From Chloroflexota bacterium (GTDB lineage: Bacteria; Chloroflexota; Anaerolineae; Anaerolineales; VGOW01), in contig JACPWC010000056.1 in the NCBI GenBank assembly GCA_016197225.1, forward strand, positions 62,001-126,000: DNA of 64,000 nt, written 5' to 3'. A program made the translations under genes and the position numbers. Below are positions 25,989 to 35,578 of the stretch, piece after piece. How positions within the stretch are numbered: position 1 is the stretch's first letter; every line of letters starts with the position of its first letter. The notes under the pieces are model-generated. The model saw only the letters and a list, made by a program, of their open reading frames with translations, was not told the origin of the DNA and ran no database searches.

Positions 25989-27527
25989 TCACCGCCGATT
26001 GTAGTAATTAAACACCGCCGTCGCCAGCGAGATCACCAACCGGTCAGCCGTGTCGAACGGAACCGGCTCGTCGCGGTGGACGTAAACCGTCATCGCGTAA
26101 TTGCCGCCGGGCGAAAAGACAAGTGCGGCGTCGCCCACGTTGTTCAACGGCGAGCTATCCCAGCCGTGCTTGTGAACGACCGTCGCGCCGGGCGAGCCGC
26201 CGGCAATAAAGCGGGGGATCAGTTTATTCTCGGCCAGCAGGTCAATGATGCGCTGGCACTCTTCGGCGGTGAACTGGCCGGGGAACGTTTCCATGAGCGG
26301 GCCGCCGCCTTTTGAACATTGATAGATCATCACCATCAACCGCCCCATGTCCGAAGCCGTCGTCTGGTTGTAACGGTCGGGCGAGAGATCAATGTCGGTG
26401 CGGATGTTAGCCGGCGTGTCTCGTGGCGTGGTGATCGCGCCGAGCGTGTTGAGCAGTCCGGCCAGGTAAGTGTTACGCAAGCCAAGCGTCTCCATCGTAT
26501 CGCTCACTCTGTTTGCTCCAATCAGTCCGCCGCCGTCGCCGAGAATACCGAGAATGATGTCGGTGTATTCGTTGGCCGAGTCGCTGAAGATGCCGTCGAG
26601 CAAAAGTTGCTCATCGGGAGTCGGCGGCCCGTCTTTGTAGCGGAAGAACGTCATCGCTACCGGAACCTTGATCGTGCTCATGCCCGAATACGCAATGCCA
26701 TCGCCAACCGGAAACGGCTTTTGATCATTCATCGCCATGTCGAGCGTCTGGCCCGTGTCGAGGTCGGCCAGATAAATGCTCACGGTGCCGCTGAACTGGT
26801 GCAAGCGAACGTCGGTGTAGAGCAAATCGGCCAGGGTGTCGAACGTGGGCGGCGAGGCCGAGAAGTCGTTGACGGGCAGAGTCACGGCTCGGTCGGTGGG
26901 CGAGCGCAACGCAGTGTTGATCAGGGCGAAGGCAGTGTTCATGTCCAACGCGTAGCCGGCTGAACCGGGGGTGAAGCCCAGCGTAGCCGGGTCGGCCTTC
27001 GCGGGTGTGCCGTTGTCATCGTAATGAGCCGCCACCTCAGTCAAAAATTTATTCAACGCATTCTGATCAAAACTGGCTTGCAGAGGCACGGGCGGGGGCG
27101 GCGGCGGCGGCTCGCTCCACAAGTACGCCCAGAAGTCGGCCCACACTGAGCCGGAGCTTTGCGCCGCCGACACCTGCCCCAGCATCGCTTCCGTGTCGAG
27201 TTTGAAGTTGATTGTCGTCGGATCAAGTTGAAAGGAACTGACACGATAATCGAGCGTGAGCGGCGAGCCATAAACTTTGTTCAGCCGGCTCTCGGCCTCG
27301 GGCCGGGTGAGGCCTCCCACCGGAACTCCGGCCACCACCTGCCCCGCCGGAATCCGATCCAGGCTTCGGGCGAAGAGCAAAATCTGAATCAGCAGAATCA
27401 CCAGCGAGCCGAGAATACCGATGGCCGAAAGCGTGAGCCAGAAGCGAAAACTGCTGAGGCTGAGTTTGAACCGTCGGCGCGGGCGCACCGGGCCGGGGCG
27501 GCTGTTGAGGCGGCGATCTATTTGCAT
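25989..27527 (-). CDS. Membrane-anchored class A beta-lactamase-fold protein with PG-binding-like domain
   Basis: 512 aa. A basic N-terminus and one membrane helix (about 28-53) are followed by a VanW/YoaR-type peptidoglycan-binding-like region (about 60-250, starting GVPVGGLTRPEAESRL) containing a Pro run, then a serine beta-lactamase/transpeptidase-like domain (about 255-510). The SxxK motif is Ser284-Thr-Ile-Lys287; the region TASDMGRLM is at the SDN-loop position; HKHG stands where KTG is usual. Such proteins in Chloroflexota and Actinobacteria are annotated as serine hydrolases; activity on beta-lactams is not assured, especially with the KTG change. Probably acts on the cell wall outside the membrane. 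Confidence 0.8.
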   Translation of the reverse strand: MQIDRRLNSRPGPVRPRRRFKLSLSSFRFWLTLSAIGILGSLVILLIQILLFARSLDRIPAGQVVAGVPVGGLTRPEAESRLNKVYGSPLTLDYRVSSFQLDPTTINFKLDTEAMLGQVSAAQSSGSVWADFWAYLWSEPPPPPPPVPLQASFDQNALNKFLTEVAAHYDDNGTPAKADPATLGFTPGSAGYALDMNTAFALINTALRSPTDRAVTLPVNDFSASPPTFDTLADLLYTDVRLHQFSGTVSIYLADLDTGQTLDMAMNDQKPFPVGDGIAYSGMSTIKVPVAMTFFRYKDGPPTPDEQLLLDGIFSDSANEYTDIILGILGDGGGLIGANRVSDTMETLGLRNTYLAGLLNTLGAITTPRDTPANIRTDIDLSPDRYNQTTASDMGRLMVMIYQCSKGGGPLMETFPGQFTAEECQRIIDLLAENKLIPRFIAGGSPGATVVHKHGWDSSPLNNVGDAALVFSPGGNYAMTVYVHRDEPVPFDTADRLVISLATAVFNYYNRR

Positions 27528-27530
27528 GAG

Positions 27531-27597
27531 CGACGATGGACGATGGACGACAGACGACGGACAAAACTGTCGTCTATCGTCCGTCGTCTGTTGTCAG
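27531..27597. repeat. GACGATG/GACGACGG heptamer repeat, inverted
   Basis: GACGATGGACGATGGACGAC-type units (27531-27562) are mirrored by GTCGTCTATCGTCCGTCGTC-type units (27569-27590). It fills the gap between the lipoprotein and beta-lactamase-like genes. The same family occurs at 33857-33915 and 61780-61841. Confidence 0.7.
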
Positions 27598-28250
27598 TTA
27601 CAAGGCGCATCAGGGACATAGTAGTCGTGGGTGAAGGTTTGCCCGTCGCCGCCGGTCACGCTCACCGTGCCGGTGATGACGCCGCCGCAGGTCTTGGCGA
27701 TGGTGAAAAAGATGAAGGTGTAATTCACTCCGGCGTTCTCAAACTTGCCGTCGCCGTTGGCATTGACGATCATCGTTTGGCCGTCGTGCTTCACCGAAAA
27801 CGGCGGCCTGCTCCCGGCGAACTCTACCGAGAGCGTCACCAGCGAGCCATCCGGCGGGCGCGCCGGGTCGCGCGCCACGGCGGCTAACTGCACGCCGCGA
27901 AACGCAATCGGCCCGGCGCTGGGAGGCGAGGTCGGGGTCGCCGTCCTGGCCGGCGGGCGCGGGGTGTTGGTGAAAACAGGGGCGGGAACAGTGGTGGGCA
28001 GGATGAGGCGAATGATGGCCGTCTCGGTCGCCGTTGGTGGCGGCGTGTCGGCAGGCAGAAGAGTAGCCGTGTCAGTCGGAATCGGCAGAGCCGTATCGGT
28101 GGGCAACGGCGTGTCCGACGGTAAAATAACTTCCACATGCGGAAAGGCTTGCACGGTGACTCCGGCGGTGGGGAACGTCGTTGGTTGCCCGTTACAAGCG
28201 GCGGCCCCGCAAGTAGCAACAAGGCAAAGGCATTTCACAAACAGCTTCAT
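27594..28250 (-). CDS. Putative lipoprotein with TP-rich stalk
   Basis: 218 aa. The N-terminus MKLFVKCLCLVATCGAAAC looks like a lipoprotein signal, with Cys19 (or Cys14) as the lipidated residue, although the lipobox is atypical. Residues about 40-115 are a low-complexity Thr/Pro/Asp stalk (PTDTALPIPTDTATLLPADT). The C-terminal ~100 residues form a beta-rich domain with two Cys (KTCGGV and the final PCN). I do not recognise the domain. It lies upstream of, and on the same strand as, the beta-lactamase-like gene, so both may belong to an envelope unit. Confidence 0.7.
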   Translation of the reverse strand: MKLFVKCLCLVATCGAAACNGQPTTFPTAGVTVQAFPHVEVILPSDTPLPTDTALPIPTDTATLLPADTPPPTATETAIIRLILPTTVPAPVFTNTPRPPARTATPTSPPSAGPIAFRGVQLAAVARDPARPPDGSLVTLSVEFAGSRPPFSVKHDGQTMIVNANGDGKFENAGVNYTFIFFTIAKTCGGVITGTVSVTGGDGQTFTHDYYVPDAPCN

Positions 28251-28352
28251 AAACAGTGGCGATTATAACCTCTCTCGACAGGCCAGACATCTCGGCCCAT
28301 TGTTTACGGTAGTGTTTGTTGTGGTGCGGAGGGCGTGAGACGGAATTTTTTA

Positions 28353-28421
28353 ACGCAAAGCCGCAAAGTTGCCAGAGCGCAAAGAAAAACCAGTTTATTC
28401 CTGGCGGCTTTGCGTTAAGGG
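28353..28421. repeat. Palindromic CGCAAAG-type repeat upstream of mutS2
   Basis: TTAACGCAAAGCCGC (28352-28366) and GCGGCTTTGCGTTAA (about 28405-28419) are perfect inverted arms around a 40-base centre rich in GCGCAAAGAAAAA. It is of the same kind as 8994-9069. Nothing else recognisable lies in 28251-28485. Confidence 0.7.
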
Positions 28422-28485
28422 TTTTCACTCTCTCCCTGTATGCTTGCTCACTAATCGTGTAGAATCGTCCATGTAAGCCCGACAC

Positions 28486-30921
28486 ATGGACTCCAAATCT
28501 CTCCACACCCTCGAGCTCCCCAAAATACTCGACCGCCTCGCCACCTACTGCTCATTCTCTGGCGGCGTTGATCTTGCGCATCGCCTTGCGCCCACGACCG
28601 ATCTCGCCGAAGCCAAACGCTGGTTGCAGGAAACCTCCGAAGCTCGCAAACTGCTCTCGGTCAAAACCGACGCCTCCATCGGCGGCGCGCGCGACGTGCG
28701 GCAGTTCGCCGCCAACGCCGCCATCGGCGCAGTGCTGTGGCCGATTGAAATTCTCGACATCAAGAACACCCTCATCGCCGGGCGGACTCTCAAACGCGCC
28801 TTGAGCCGGCTGGGCGACCAGTTCCCCCGCCTGGCCTTCATCGCTTCCACGATTAACGAGTGCCCCGGTCTGGTGGAAGCCATTGGCCGGACGATTGACG
28901 AACGCGGCGAGGTTCTGGATTCCGCCTCTGAAAAACTTGCCAGCATCCGCCGCGAACTCAAGATCGCCTACGACCGCCTCCTGCAAAAACTGCAATCCAT
29001 CCTCAGCAGTGCGCGCTATTCCACTTACCTGCAAGAGAATTTGATCACGCAACGCGAAGGCCGTTACGTCGTTCCGCTCAAGTCGGAGCACAAGGGCAAG
29101 TTGCGCGGCATCGTCCACGATCAATCGGCCTCCGGCGCAACACTATTCGTCGAGCCGCTGGCGACGGTGGAACTCAATAACACCTGGCGGGGACTGCAAC
29201 TGCAAGAGCAAGAGGAGATTCGCCGCATCCTGGCCGAACTGTGCGCCGTCATCGGCGGGCAGGCCGAAGGCATCAAACACACCGTCGAGGCCCTGGCCGA
29301 ACTTGACCTTGCTTTCGCCAAAGCCAAATACGCCGACGCCCTCCGCGCCAGCGAACCTGCCCTTACGGATTTTCGCCCAAACACCCAACCACCCAACCCG
29401 CTGGCGCGAACCACCCGCGCCCACCCCGGCTCCGTCATCCAACTGCGTGAAGCGCGCCACCCGCTCCTCGATCAAACGACGGTTGTACCGGTAGATTTTG
29501 TGTTGGACGATCAAACCTACGTCGTCGTCATCACCGGCCCCAACACCGGCGGCAAAACCGTCAGCCTCAAAACCGTCGGCCTGCTGGCCCTCATGGCTCA
29601 GTGCGGCTTGCACATCCCGGCCCAATCTGGCTCGGCGCTCTCGATCTTTGAAGGCATCTACGCCGACATCGGCGACGAGCAATCCATCGAGCAAAGCCTG
29701 TCCACCTTTTCGTCGCACGTCACCAACATCGTCGGCATCCTCAAGCACATCAACACCCGGTCGCTGGTGATCCTCGACGAGCTTGGCGCCGGCACCGATC
29801 CCACCGAAGGCTCGGCCATCGCCCGCGCCATCCTCTCCTACCTGCTCGACCTGGGCGTGACCGCCCTCGCTACCACTCACTATCCCGAACTCAAAATCTA
29901 CGCCCACACCACGCCCGGCGTCGCCAACGCCAGCGTCGAGTTCGATCTCGAAACGCTCGCGCCGACTTATCATCTCACCATCGGCCTGCCGGGCCGCTCC
30001 AACGCCTTCGCCATCGCCCAGCGCCTCGGCCTCGACGGAACCATCATCGCCGAAGCCAAAGACATGATGCCCAACACCGACCTCGAAGCCGAAAAACTGC
30101 TGGACGAAATTCACCGCCAGCGCGACCTCGCCCGCCGCGAGCGCACCCTGGCCGAAGCCGTGCGCGCCGACGCCCTCAAGCTCGAAACGACCCTCAGCCG
30201 CCGCCTCGACCGAATCGAAGAAGAGCGGCAAAAGATTCTGGAGGACGCCCGGGCCGAGGCCAAAGCCGAGATTGAAAAGCTACAAGAGGAACTGATGGGA
30301 CTGCGCCGCAAACTGCAAAACGCCGCCCTGCCTCTCACCGTGATCAAGGAAGTGGCCGCCGCCACTGAAAAATTGGCCGATGAGACGGACATCCCTATCT
30401 TTCCCTCATCCGGTAAATCCGTTCAATCCGTTGACCCCAAACGCCCCCTCCGCCTCGGCGACTCAGTCTGGGTCAAGAACCTCAAAACTGAAGGCGCCAT
30501 CCTCTCACTCACTTCTTCAGAAGCCGAAGTGCAAATTGGCCGCCTGCGCGTCCGGGCCAAACTCGACGAACTGCAAGCGATGGCCGATAAAACAAATCCC
30601 AAATCCCAAGCGCCAAAACCCCAACCCTCCGACGACCACTCGACTACCCGACCATCCGACCACCCAACCACTGGCATGGAAATTGACATTCGCGGCCAGA
30701 CGGTTGAAGAAGGCCTGCTTATGCTTGAGCGCTACCTCGACTCGGCCTATCTCGCCAGCCTGCCCTGGGTGCGAATCATTCACGGCAAAGGCACCGGCAA
30801 ACTGCGCCAGGCCGTGCGCGACGCCCTGCGTGCCAGCGACCTCGTCATCTCGCAGGAACCCGGCCAGGATGGCGAAGGCGGCGAGGGCGTAACGATTGCC
30901 AAACTGGCAATCGCCGACTAA
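28486..30921 (+). CDS. mutS2: Endonuclease MutS2 (ribosome rescue / recombination)
   Basis: 811 aa. The core and lever domains precede the ABC-type ATPase: Walker [11 protein letters not shown] (about residue 350), Walker B/signature [19 protein letters not shown], and the H-loop [10 protein letters not shown] long coiled coil (about 525-620) follows, and the C-terminal Smr domain (about 725-811) has [11 protein letters not shown] and the HGKGTGKLR loop. MutS2 acts on branched DNA and on collided ribosomes. The linker before Smr ([15 protein letters not shown] and on) is encoded by repeat-like DNA (30594-30674); a smaller patch (NTQPPNPL) lies near 29380. ATG at 28486. Confidence 0.95.
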   Translation: MDSKSLHTLELPKILDRLATYCSFSGGVDLAHRLAPTTDLAEAKRWLQETSEARKLLSVKTDASIGGARDVRQFAANAAIGAVLWPIEILDIKNTLIAGRTLKRALSRLGDQFPRLAFIASTINECPGLVEAIGRTIDERGEVLDSASEKLASIRRELKIAYDRLLQKLQSILSSARYSTYLQENLITQREGRYVVPLKSEHKGKLRGIVHDQSASGATLFVEPLATVELNNTWRGLQLQEQEEIRRILAELCAVIGGQAEGIKHTVEALAELDLAFAKAKYADALRASEPALTDFRPNTQPPNPLARTTRAHPGSVIQLREARHPLLDQTTVVPVDFVLDDQTYVVVITGPNTGGKTVSLKTVGLLALMAQCGLHIPAQSGSALSIFEGIYADIGDEQSIEQSLSTFSSHVTNIVGILKHINTRSLVILDELGAGTDPTEGSAIARAILSYLLDLGVTALATTHYPELKIYAHTTPGVANASVEFDLETLAPTYHLTIGLPGRSNAFAIAQRLGLDGTIIAEAKDMMPNTDLEAEKLLDEIHRQRDLARRERTLAEAVRADALKLETTLSRRLDRIEEERQKILEDARAEAKAEIEKLQEELMGLRRKLQNAALPLTVIKEVAAATEKLADETDIPIFPSSGKSVQSVDPKRPLRLGDSVWVKNLKTEGAILSLTSSEAEVQIGRLRVRAKLDELQAMADKTNPKSQAPKPQPSDDHSTTRPSDHPTTGMEIDIRGQTVEEGLLMLERYLDSAYLASLPWVRIIHGKGTGKLRQAVRDALRASDLVISQEPGQDGEGGEGVTIAKLAIAD
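30594..30674. repeat. Repeat-derived linker inside mutS2
   Basis: Runs of AAATCCC, CCAAAACCCC and CGACTACCCGACCATCCGACC heptamer-like units, read in frame as a Pro/Ser/Thr-rich linker between the KOW-like region and the Smr domain. Confidence 0.6.
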
Positions 30922-30931
30922 GGAGATCATC

Positions 30932-32572
30932 ATGGAACAATCAGACTGGAACACGTTAATAGACGAGTTGATCAAATTGTGCAGCCCAGATGCGTATCAG
31001 AAGTTTGCCGAGACCGTCGGCGAAGGTTTTGACGAGGGCGGCCTGGCCCCGTTCTACCACACCTCACCGCTTTTATTGCTCACGGCCGGCATGTATCACG
31101 AAGCAATGACCTTGCCCGACGCCAACCTCTCGTCCATCGCTGGCGGCCTGGAGCGCCTCTGGCAAACCGTCATTGAAGACCGGGATGCATCAACATTGCC
31201 AACCGAAGATGACGAAGAGGAAGACGAGTATTGGGTGGACGAGCTTGAAATCCTGCGCGACGAAGCCGATGGCTTGCTGGCAATTTTTGAAGCCTACGCC
31301 GCCGGCCAGGCCTCGCCTGAGACTGACGCCAACGCCCTCATCCAACAAGCCTTGTTGCGTATTTCTTCCAACCATCACAAGGCCCGCCAGCTTTTCGGGC
31401 AGGCGGGCGCGGCCATCATAAGCGGCGCAAAATACTGGCCGCTGTGGCACCACGAAGTGGATACGCCCCCGGCGCACGGTTGGATACGCGGGCTGTTTGG
31501 CCTGCTCACCTTTGTCAAGATCAACGAGCAGTATCCGCTGGCGCCCCTTGCCGAACAACGGCCAAAGTATCAAGAAAAGGATGAGACCGCACCTGACGAG
31601 ACCGGGCCGGAAGAGCTGTTCGAAGAGTTTGAGGAAAAACTCTCCCCCGACGAGCAACACTTGATGAAGATTTTGCTCTGCGGCAAAGAGAAACTCAGCG
31701 ACAAGCAGATTGCCGAAGTTTCCTTCACACCCGAAATCATCAGCCGCCTCAAGCTGATAGTGCAGAGCGAAGAATACGCTTACGAAGATTCGGAAGGCAA
31801 AGGCTACGCGCCCATCCACGCCGCCAAACTGCTCGGCAAGTCCGGTTCGCCCGAAGCTGTGGACGCTCTGCTCTTCGCTTTGTATAAGAGCGATCCTGAC
31901 GACATCCTAAACTCTGAGGCCTGCTTCGCCCTCGAAGCGCTCGGCCCGCTGGCCCTGCCGGCAGTGCTGGACACGATGCAATACAGCAACGACCTCGACT
32001 TCAAACTTTTAGTGGCCGGCGTATTAAGCAATATTGGCCAAGGCGACGAGCGCGCCTTCCGCGCCCTCGAAGCTTATTACCACGAAACCACCTGGGATGA
32101 TGACCGGGTGATGGCTGTCGCCGACCTGGGAGTGCTGGGCGATCCTCGCGGCCTGCCCATCCTCCAGAAAGCTCTCAACGACCGCGAGATTACTCCGATG
32201 GGCATCAACGAGACTGTCGCCGCCATCGAAACGCTCGACCCCAGCCACAACCCCGAAGAACTCAAACGCCTCGAAGCCAAAGCCCGCCAGCGATACGATA
32301 GCCATCTGGTGCGTTTTGACAAATACGGGCAGGCTTTCTGTCGCGAATGCGGCTCGCTGATGGAGAAGGGCGCCTTTGGACAATGGCAACACGTCGAACC
32401 GGAGCCGCCTCTGTCAGCCGCCCGCGCCTCGCGCCCGGCGCTTCCTGCTTTCAACCCGCTCCCGCCAGTTGACCCGCGCTTCAAAAACGTGGGCCGCAAC
32501 GACCCTTGCCCGTGCGGCTCCGGCAAAAAGTTCAAGCACTGTCATGGCTCCGGCAAGGAAATGGTGAACTGA
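30932..32572 (+). CDS. HEAT-repeat protein with C-terminal SEC-C zinc motif
   Basis: The ATG at 30932 ([13 protein letters not shown]) follows AAGGAG at an ideal distance, so the earlier in-frame ATG at 30896, inside mutS2, is not used. 546 aa. The N-terminal ~190 residues are helical and acidic; HEAT-like repeats occupy about 275-430 ([31 protein letters not shown]). A CxxC-type segment FCRECGSLM precedes the final SEC-C motif [18 protein letters not shown], which binds zinc and, in SecA, contacts SecB or ribosomes. Function unknown. It starts 10 bases after mutS2 and ends 9 before lysA, so the three are probably one operon. Confidence 0.85.
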   Translation: MEQSDWNTLIDELIKLCSPDAYQKFAETVGEGFDEGGLAPFYHTSPLLLLTAGMYHEAMTLPDANLSSIAGGLERLWQTVIEDRDASTLPTEDDEEEDEYWVDELEILRDEADGLLAIFEAYAAGQASPETDANALIQQALLRISSNHHKARQLFGQAGAAIISGAKYWPLWHHEVDTPPAHGWIRGLFGLLTFVKINEQYPLAPLAEQRPKYQEKDETAPDETGPEELFEEFEEKLSPDEQHLMKILLCGKEKLSDKQIAEVSFTPEIISRLKLIVQSEEYAYEDSEGKGYAPIHAAKLLGKSGSPEAVDALLFALYKSDPDDILNSEACFALEALGPLALPAVLDTMQYSNDLDFKLLVAGVLSNIGQGDERAFRALEAYYHETTWDDDRVMAVADLGVLGDPRGLPILQKALNDREITPMGINETVAAIETLDPSHNPEELKRLEAKARQRYDSHLVRFDKYGQAFCRECGSLMEKGAFGQWQHVEPEPPLSAARASRPALPAFNPLPPVDPRFKNVGRNDPCPCGSGKKFKHCHGSGKEMVN

Positions 32573-32581
32573 CCATCCCTC

Positions 32582-33853
32582 GTGTCGGCCTTCAATTACC
32601 TCAACGGCTTGCTTCACTGCGACTTAGTTCCACTCTCTACTCTTGCCGCTAAATTCGGCACGCCGCTTTACGTTTACTCGGCCGACCGCCTGCGCGAAAA
32701 CTACCGCCGCCTGGCCGCCGCTTTCGCCCCGCTCCATCCCACGATCTGCTACTCGGTCAAAGCCAACTCTAACCTTTCTATTCTGCGCTTGCTCAGGGAT
32801 GAAGGCGCAAGTTTCGACATCGTCTCCGGCGGCGAACTCTTTCGAGTCCAACAACTCGGCGCCAACATGGCGCACGTTGTGTTTGCCGGAGTCGGCAAGA
32901 CCGAGGCCGAAATTGAAATGGCGCTCCGGGCGAACGTCGGCTGGATCAACGTCGAGTCTGACGGTGAACTGCGCCGGGTGAATGACCTGGCCGGACGGTT
33001 GGGCCGCCATCCCAACGTCGCCATCCGTCTCCGCCCCGACGTGGACGCCGACACCCATCGTCACATCAGCACCGGCTCGGCGGCCAGCAAGTTCGGCGTG
33101 CCGGTCACTCAGGCGCTCGAACTCGTCCGCGCCCAACTCCCTAACCTCCACGTTCGCGGCGCGCACATTCACATCGGCTCGCAACTCGCCAACCCTCAAG
33201 CCACGTTGCAGGCGATCGAGGCTGTGTTGGAATTTGTGGCGAAGGCAAACGCGCTCGGCGCAACCATTGACACGCTCGACATCGGCGGCGGCTTCCCCGT
33301 GTCGTATCGCGGCGACGACGAAATGCCCGACATCGAATCCTTCGCCGCTCCCATTTTGAACCAACTCGCCCACTGGAAAGGCGGCCTCACCCTGGAACCA
33401 GGCCGTTATCTGGTGGCCGACTCTGCCGCCCTGATCGTCACCGTTCAATACGAGAAAAACGATTCTGCGCCAGCACATCGCATCGTCATCGTGGACGCCG
33501 GGATGAATACTTTGCTCCGCCCGGCCCTGTACGACGCCTATCATCGCGTTCTGCCTGTAGAGCGAATTGACAACACCTGCCCCACCGCAGGTGTGGGTTC
33601 GCCCTACACCCCTGCCGACGTGGCCGGCCCCATCTGCGAGTCCGCCGACTTCTTGGCTCGCAATTGTCCTCTGCCGCCGCTCAACTCTGGCGACCTTCTC
33701 GCCCTGCTCGACGTGGGCGCGTATGGCTTTGCCATGGCCTCCAATTACAACTCGCACCCGCTCCCTGCCGAAGTGCTGGTTGAAGGCAACACCCATCACC
33801 TCATCCGCCGCCGGCAGACTTACGAGCAGTTAATCGCAAACGAAGTGATATAG
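32582..33853 (+). CDS. lysA: Diaminopimelate decarboxylase
   Basis: 423 aa with a GTG start at 32582, nine bases after the SEC-C gene. LysA removes CO2 from meso-diaminopimelate to give lysine, using pyridoxal phosphate. Visible signatures are CYSVKANSN (PLP-binding Lys), AHIHIGSQ, DIGGGFPV, LEPGRYLVADS, CESADFLA (substrate-contacting Cys/Glu) and YGFAMASNYN. Length and order are standard for fold-III PLP decarboxylases. Other lysine genes are not present in the window. Confidence 0.95.
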   Translation: MSAFNYLNGLLHCDLVPLSTLAAKFGTPLYVYSADRLRENYRRLAAAFAPLHPTICYSVKANSNLSILRLLRDEGASFDIVSGGELFRVQQLGANMAHVVFAGVGKTEAEIEMALRANVGWINVESDGELRRVNDLAGRLGRHPNVAIRLRPDVDADTHRHISTGSAASKFGVPVTQALELVRAQLPNLHVRGAHIHIGSQLANPQATLQAIEAVLEFVAKANALGATIDTLDIGGGFPVSYRGDDEMPDIESFAAPILNQLAHWKGGLTLEPGRYLVADSAALIVTVQYEKNDSAPAHRIVIVDAGMNTLLRPALYDAYHRVLPVERIDNTCPTAGVGSPYTPADVAGPICESADFLARNCPLPPLNSGDLLALLDVGAYGFAMASNYNSHPLPAEVLVEGNTHHLIRRRQTYEQLIANEVI

Positions 33854-33856
33854 TTA

Positions 33857-33915
33857 ACGACGAAGGACAAAAGACGACGGACGACATTCCTTCATCTTTC
33901 GTCGGTCGTCTATCG
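33857..33915. repeat. GACGAAGGACA/GTCGTC heptamer repeat, inverted
   Basis: ACGACGAAGGACAAAAGACG and further units face CTTTCGTCGGTCGTCTATCG across a short centre, ending 3 bases before the SURF1 start codon. Same family as 27531 and 61780. It covers the ribosome-binding region of the next gene. Confidence 0.7.
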
Positions 33916-33918
33916 TTT

Positions 33919-34677
33919 ATGAAAAAACTTCTCCCCATCTTCTGGACTCTCTTCGTCATCGTCGGCGCGGCGGTGATGATCGCGCTGGGCTTCTGGCAAT
34001 TGAGCCGCCTCGGCGAACGACGCGCCCTCAACGCCGAGATCAAAAGCCACCTAGACCAGCCGCCGCTCACGATCACCGGCGAAGCACTGGACACTTCCGC
34101 GCTTGAATATCGCCGGGCCACCGTCACCGGCGCGTTCGACTTCCCGCAAGAGATTTTGCTTCGCAATCGTTCCAAGAGCGAAATCACCGGCGTTCATCTC
34201 CTCACGCCGCTCAAGATCGAAGGCAGTGACAAAGCCGTGTTAGTAGATCGCGGCTGGATTGCTTACACGGCCTCTGATCCACAAACCCGAACCGCCTACG
34301 CCGGGCCGACCGGCCTCGTCGCCCTCACCGGTGTCGTCCGCCTCAGCCAGAGCCGCCCCTCGACGCTGGCCCCCTACGACCCACCCCTCGGCCCCGACCT
34401 GCCCCGGCTCGACGCCTGGTTCTGGATTGACATCCCGCGTATTCAACAGCAAGTGCCTTATCCGCTTTTGCCATTCTTCATCGAGCAGGACGCCGGGCCA
34501 GACCCGACCACCCTGCCCGCCCCCGGCTGGGAAGTTGAATTGAACGACGGCCCGCACTTGAGTTATGCGGTTCAGTGGTTCTCGTTCGCAACGGTTTTGG
34601 TGACAGGGTCAATTGCGCTGGCCAGGAGAAACGTGAAACGACAAACGTCAAAGTTAAAAATGTCGTTTGACGTTTGA
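33919..34677 (+). CDS. SURF1-family protein
   Basis: 252 aa. Two membrane helices, one N-terminal (about 5-27, MKKLLPIFWTLFVIVGAAVMIALGFWQL) followed by the family motif GFWQLSRLGERRALN, and one C-terminal (about 213-233, SYAVQWFSFATVLVTGSIAL). Between them lie the conserved LLTPLKIEG and VLVDRGWI segments. SURF1 proteins assist maturation of haem-copper (cytochrome c) oxidase, so an aerobic respiratory chain is suggested, although no oxidase genes are in view. The final residues (VKRQTSKLKMSFDV) are encoded by a short inverted repeat (34630-34684). Confidence 0.88.
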   Translation: MKKLLPIFWTLFVIVGAAVMIALGFWQLSRLGERRALNAEIKSHLDQPPLTITGEALDTSALEYRRATVTGAFDFPQEILLRNRSKSEITGVHLLTPLKIEGSDKAVLVDRGWIAYTASDPQTRTAYAGPTGLVALTGVVRLSQSRPSTLAPYDPPLGPDLPRLDAWFWIDIPRIQQQVPYPLLPFFIEQDAGPDPTTLPAPGWEVELNDGPHLSYAVQWFSFATVLVTGSIALARRNVKRQTSKLKMSFDV

Positions 34678-34684
34678 CTTTGTG
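34630..34684. repeat. AACGTCAAA-type repeat at the SURF1 C-terminus
   Basis: ACGTGAAACGACAAACGTCAAAG faces TGTCGTTTGACGTTTGACTTTG with a short AT-rich centre. The gene's last 14 codons and stop lie within it. Confidence 0.65.
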
Positions 34685-34714
34685 CTATAGTATCCGGCAA
34701 AGAGGTGTGTTGCT

Positions 34715-35290
34715 ATGTCAGTCCAACTTGCGCCTGCTCAACTTGAAACTGAAACGCTCGTGACCGGCGACGAATTGCTGGCGATGGGCGACATCGGCCC
34801 CAGCGAACTCGTGGAAGGGAGAATAATCCTGATGAGTCCTACTGGCTTTGCTCATGGAAATTATGAACTTACCTTTGGTGAACATTTGAGAAGGTTCGTC
34901 AAACAAAAGAAGTTGGGTAAAGTCGCCGTCGGCGAAGTTGGCATTTATACTCAACGCGACCCGGACACAATTCGCGCCGCAGATGTCGCCTTTATTTCCC
35001 ACGAGCGCCTGGCTCAACAGAAACGGCAAAAAGGATTTCTGGAAGTTGCGCCTGAACTAGTGGTTGAAGTGATGTCACCCGACGACCGCTGGCAAGAGGT
35101 CACGCAAAAACTACGTGAGTATTTTGGAATTGGGGTCAAGCTGGTCTGGGTGGCTGAACCGACCACAAAAACGGTGTACGCTTACCGCTCGCTCACTGAC
35201 ATTCAAGAGTTCGCCGAAGCCGATGTGCTTACCTGTGAAGATGTTCTTCCAGGATTCAGTGCGCCGGTTGTCAACCTCTTTGAAGAGTAA
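34715..35290 (+). CDS. Uma2-family (DUF820) PD-(D/E)XK-like protein
   Basis: 191 aa. The family's typical N-terminal phrase appears as GDELLAMGDIGPSELVEGRIILMSP, then the nuclease-like core: RAADVAFIS (Asp), APELVVEVMSPDD (Glu-Val as E-x-K equivalent) and VKLVWVAEPTTKTVYAY. Uma2 proteins are very numerous in Chloroflexota and cyanobacteria and belong to the restriction-endonuclease fold, but their biological role is not established. An AGAGGTG ribosome site precedes the ATG. The next gene starts three bases after the stop. Confidence 0.88.
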   Translation: MSVQLAPAQLETETLVTGDELLAMGDIGPSELVEGRIILMSPTGFAHGNYELTFGEHLRRFVKQKKLGKVAVGEVGIYTQRDPDTIRAADVAFISHERLAQQKRQKGFLEVAPELVVEVMSPDDRWQEVTQKLREYFGIGVKLVWVAEPTTKTVYAYRSLTDIQEFAEADVLTCEDVLPGFSAPVVNLFEE

Positions 35291-35293
35291 ACA

Positions 35294-35560
35294 ATGCCTG
35301 AGAATCTGGTCGTCATTTACACTGCCGCCGGACAAGCCGAGGCCAACCTCATCAAGAGCGTGCTGGAGGCCGCCGGGATTCCGGCAATGAGCACTCAGGA
35401 GGGCGCAGGCGCGGCCTTCGGCTTAACGGTTGGCCTCATGGGCGAAGCCCGGATTTTGGTGAGAGAAGAAGACGCCGCCGAAGCGAAAGAACTTCTGGCG
35501 GCGATGGAACAAGAGCAACCGGACGAAGAAGATGATGACTCAAATGTCCCGGAGGCGTAA
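35294..35560 (+). CDS. DUF2007-family small protein
   Basis: 88 aa. The pattern LVVIYTAAGQAEANLIKSVLEAAGIPAMS followed by a hydrophobic/Gly stretch and ILVREEDAAEAKELL is the ferredoxin-like DUF2007 (putative signal-transducing) domain, whose function is unknown. An acidic tail (EEDDDSNVPEA) follows. It is probably co-transcribed with the Uma2 gene three bases upstream. Its last codons form the left arm of the terminator at 35543. Confidence 0.82.
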   Translation: MPENLVVIYTAAGQAEANLIKSVLEAAGIPAMSTQEGAGAAFGLTVGLMGEARILVREEDAAEAKELLAAMEQEQPDEEDDDSNVPEA

Positions 35561-35578
35561 ACCTTCGGGACATTGTTT
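35543..35578. terminator. Terminator overlapping the DUF2007 stop
   Basis: AATGTCCCGGAGG (35543-35555) and CCTTCGGGACATT (35562-35574) pair over 13 bp with one mismatch, followed by GTTTT. The stop codon is in the loop. It serves the convergent genes on both sides. Confidence 0.82.

Noticed and set aside
29143-30231. 362-aa minus-strand open frame
   Set aside because: Antisense to the ATPase domain of mutS2; Gly/Ala/Asp-rich shadow.
32624-33799. 391-aa minus-strand open frame
   Set aside because: Antisense to lysA, which has all catalytic motifs on the plus strand.
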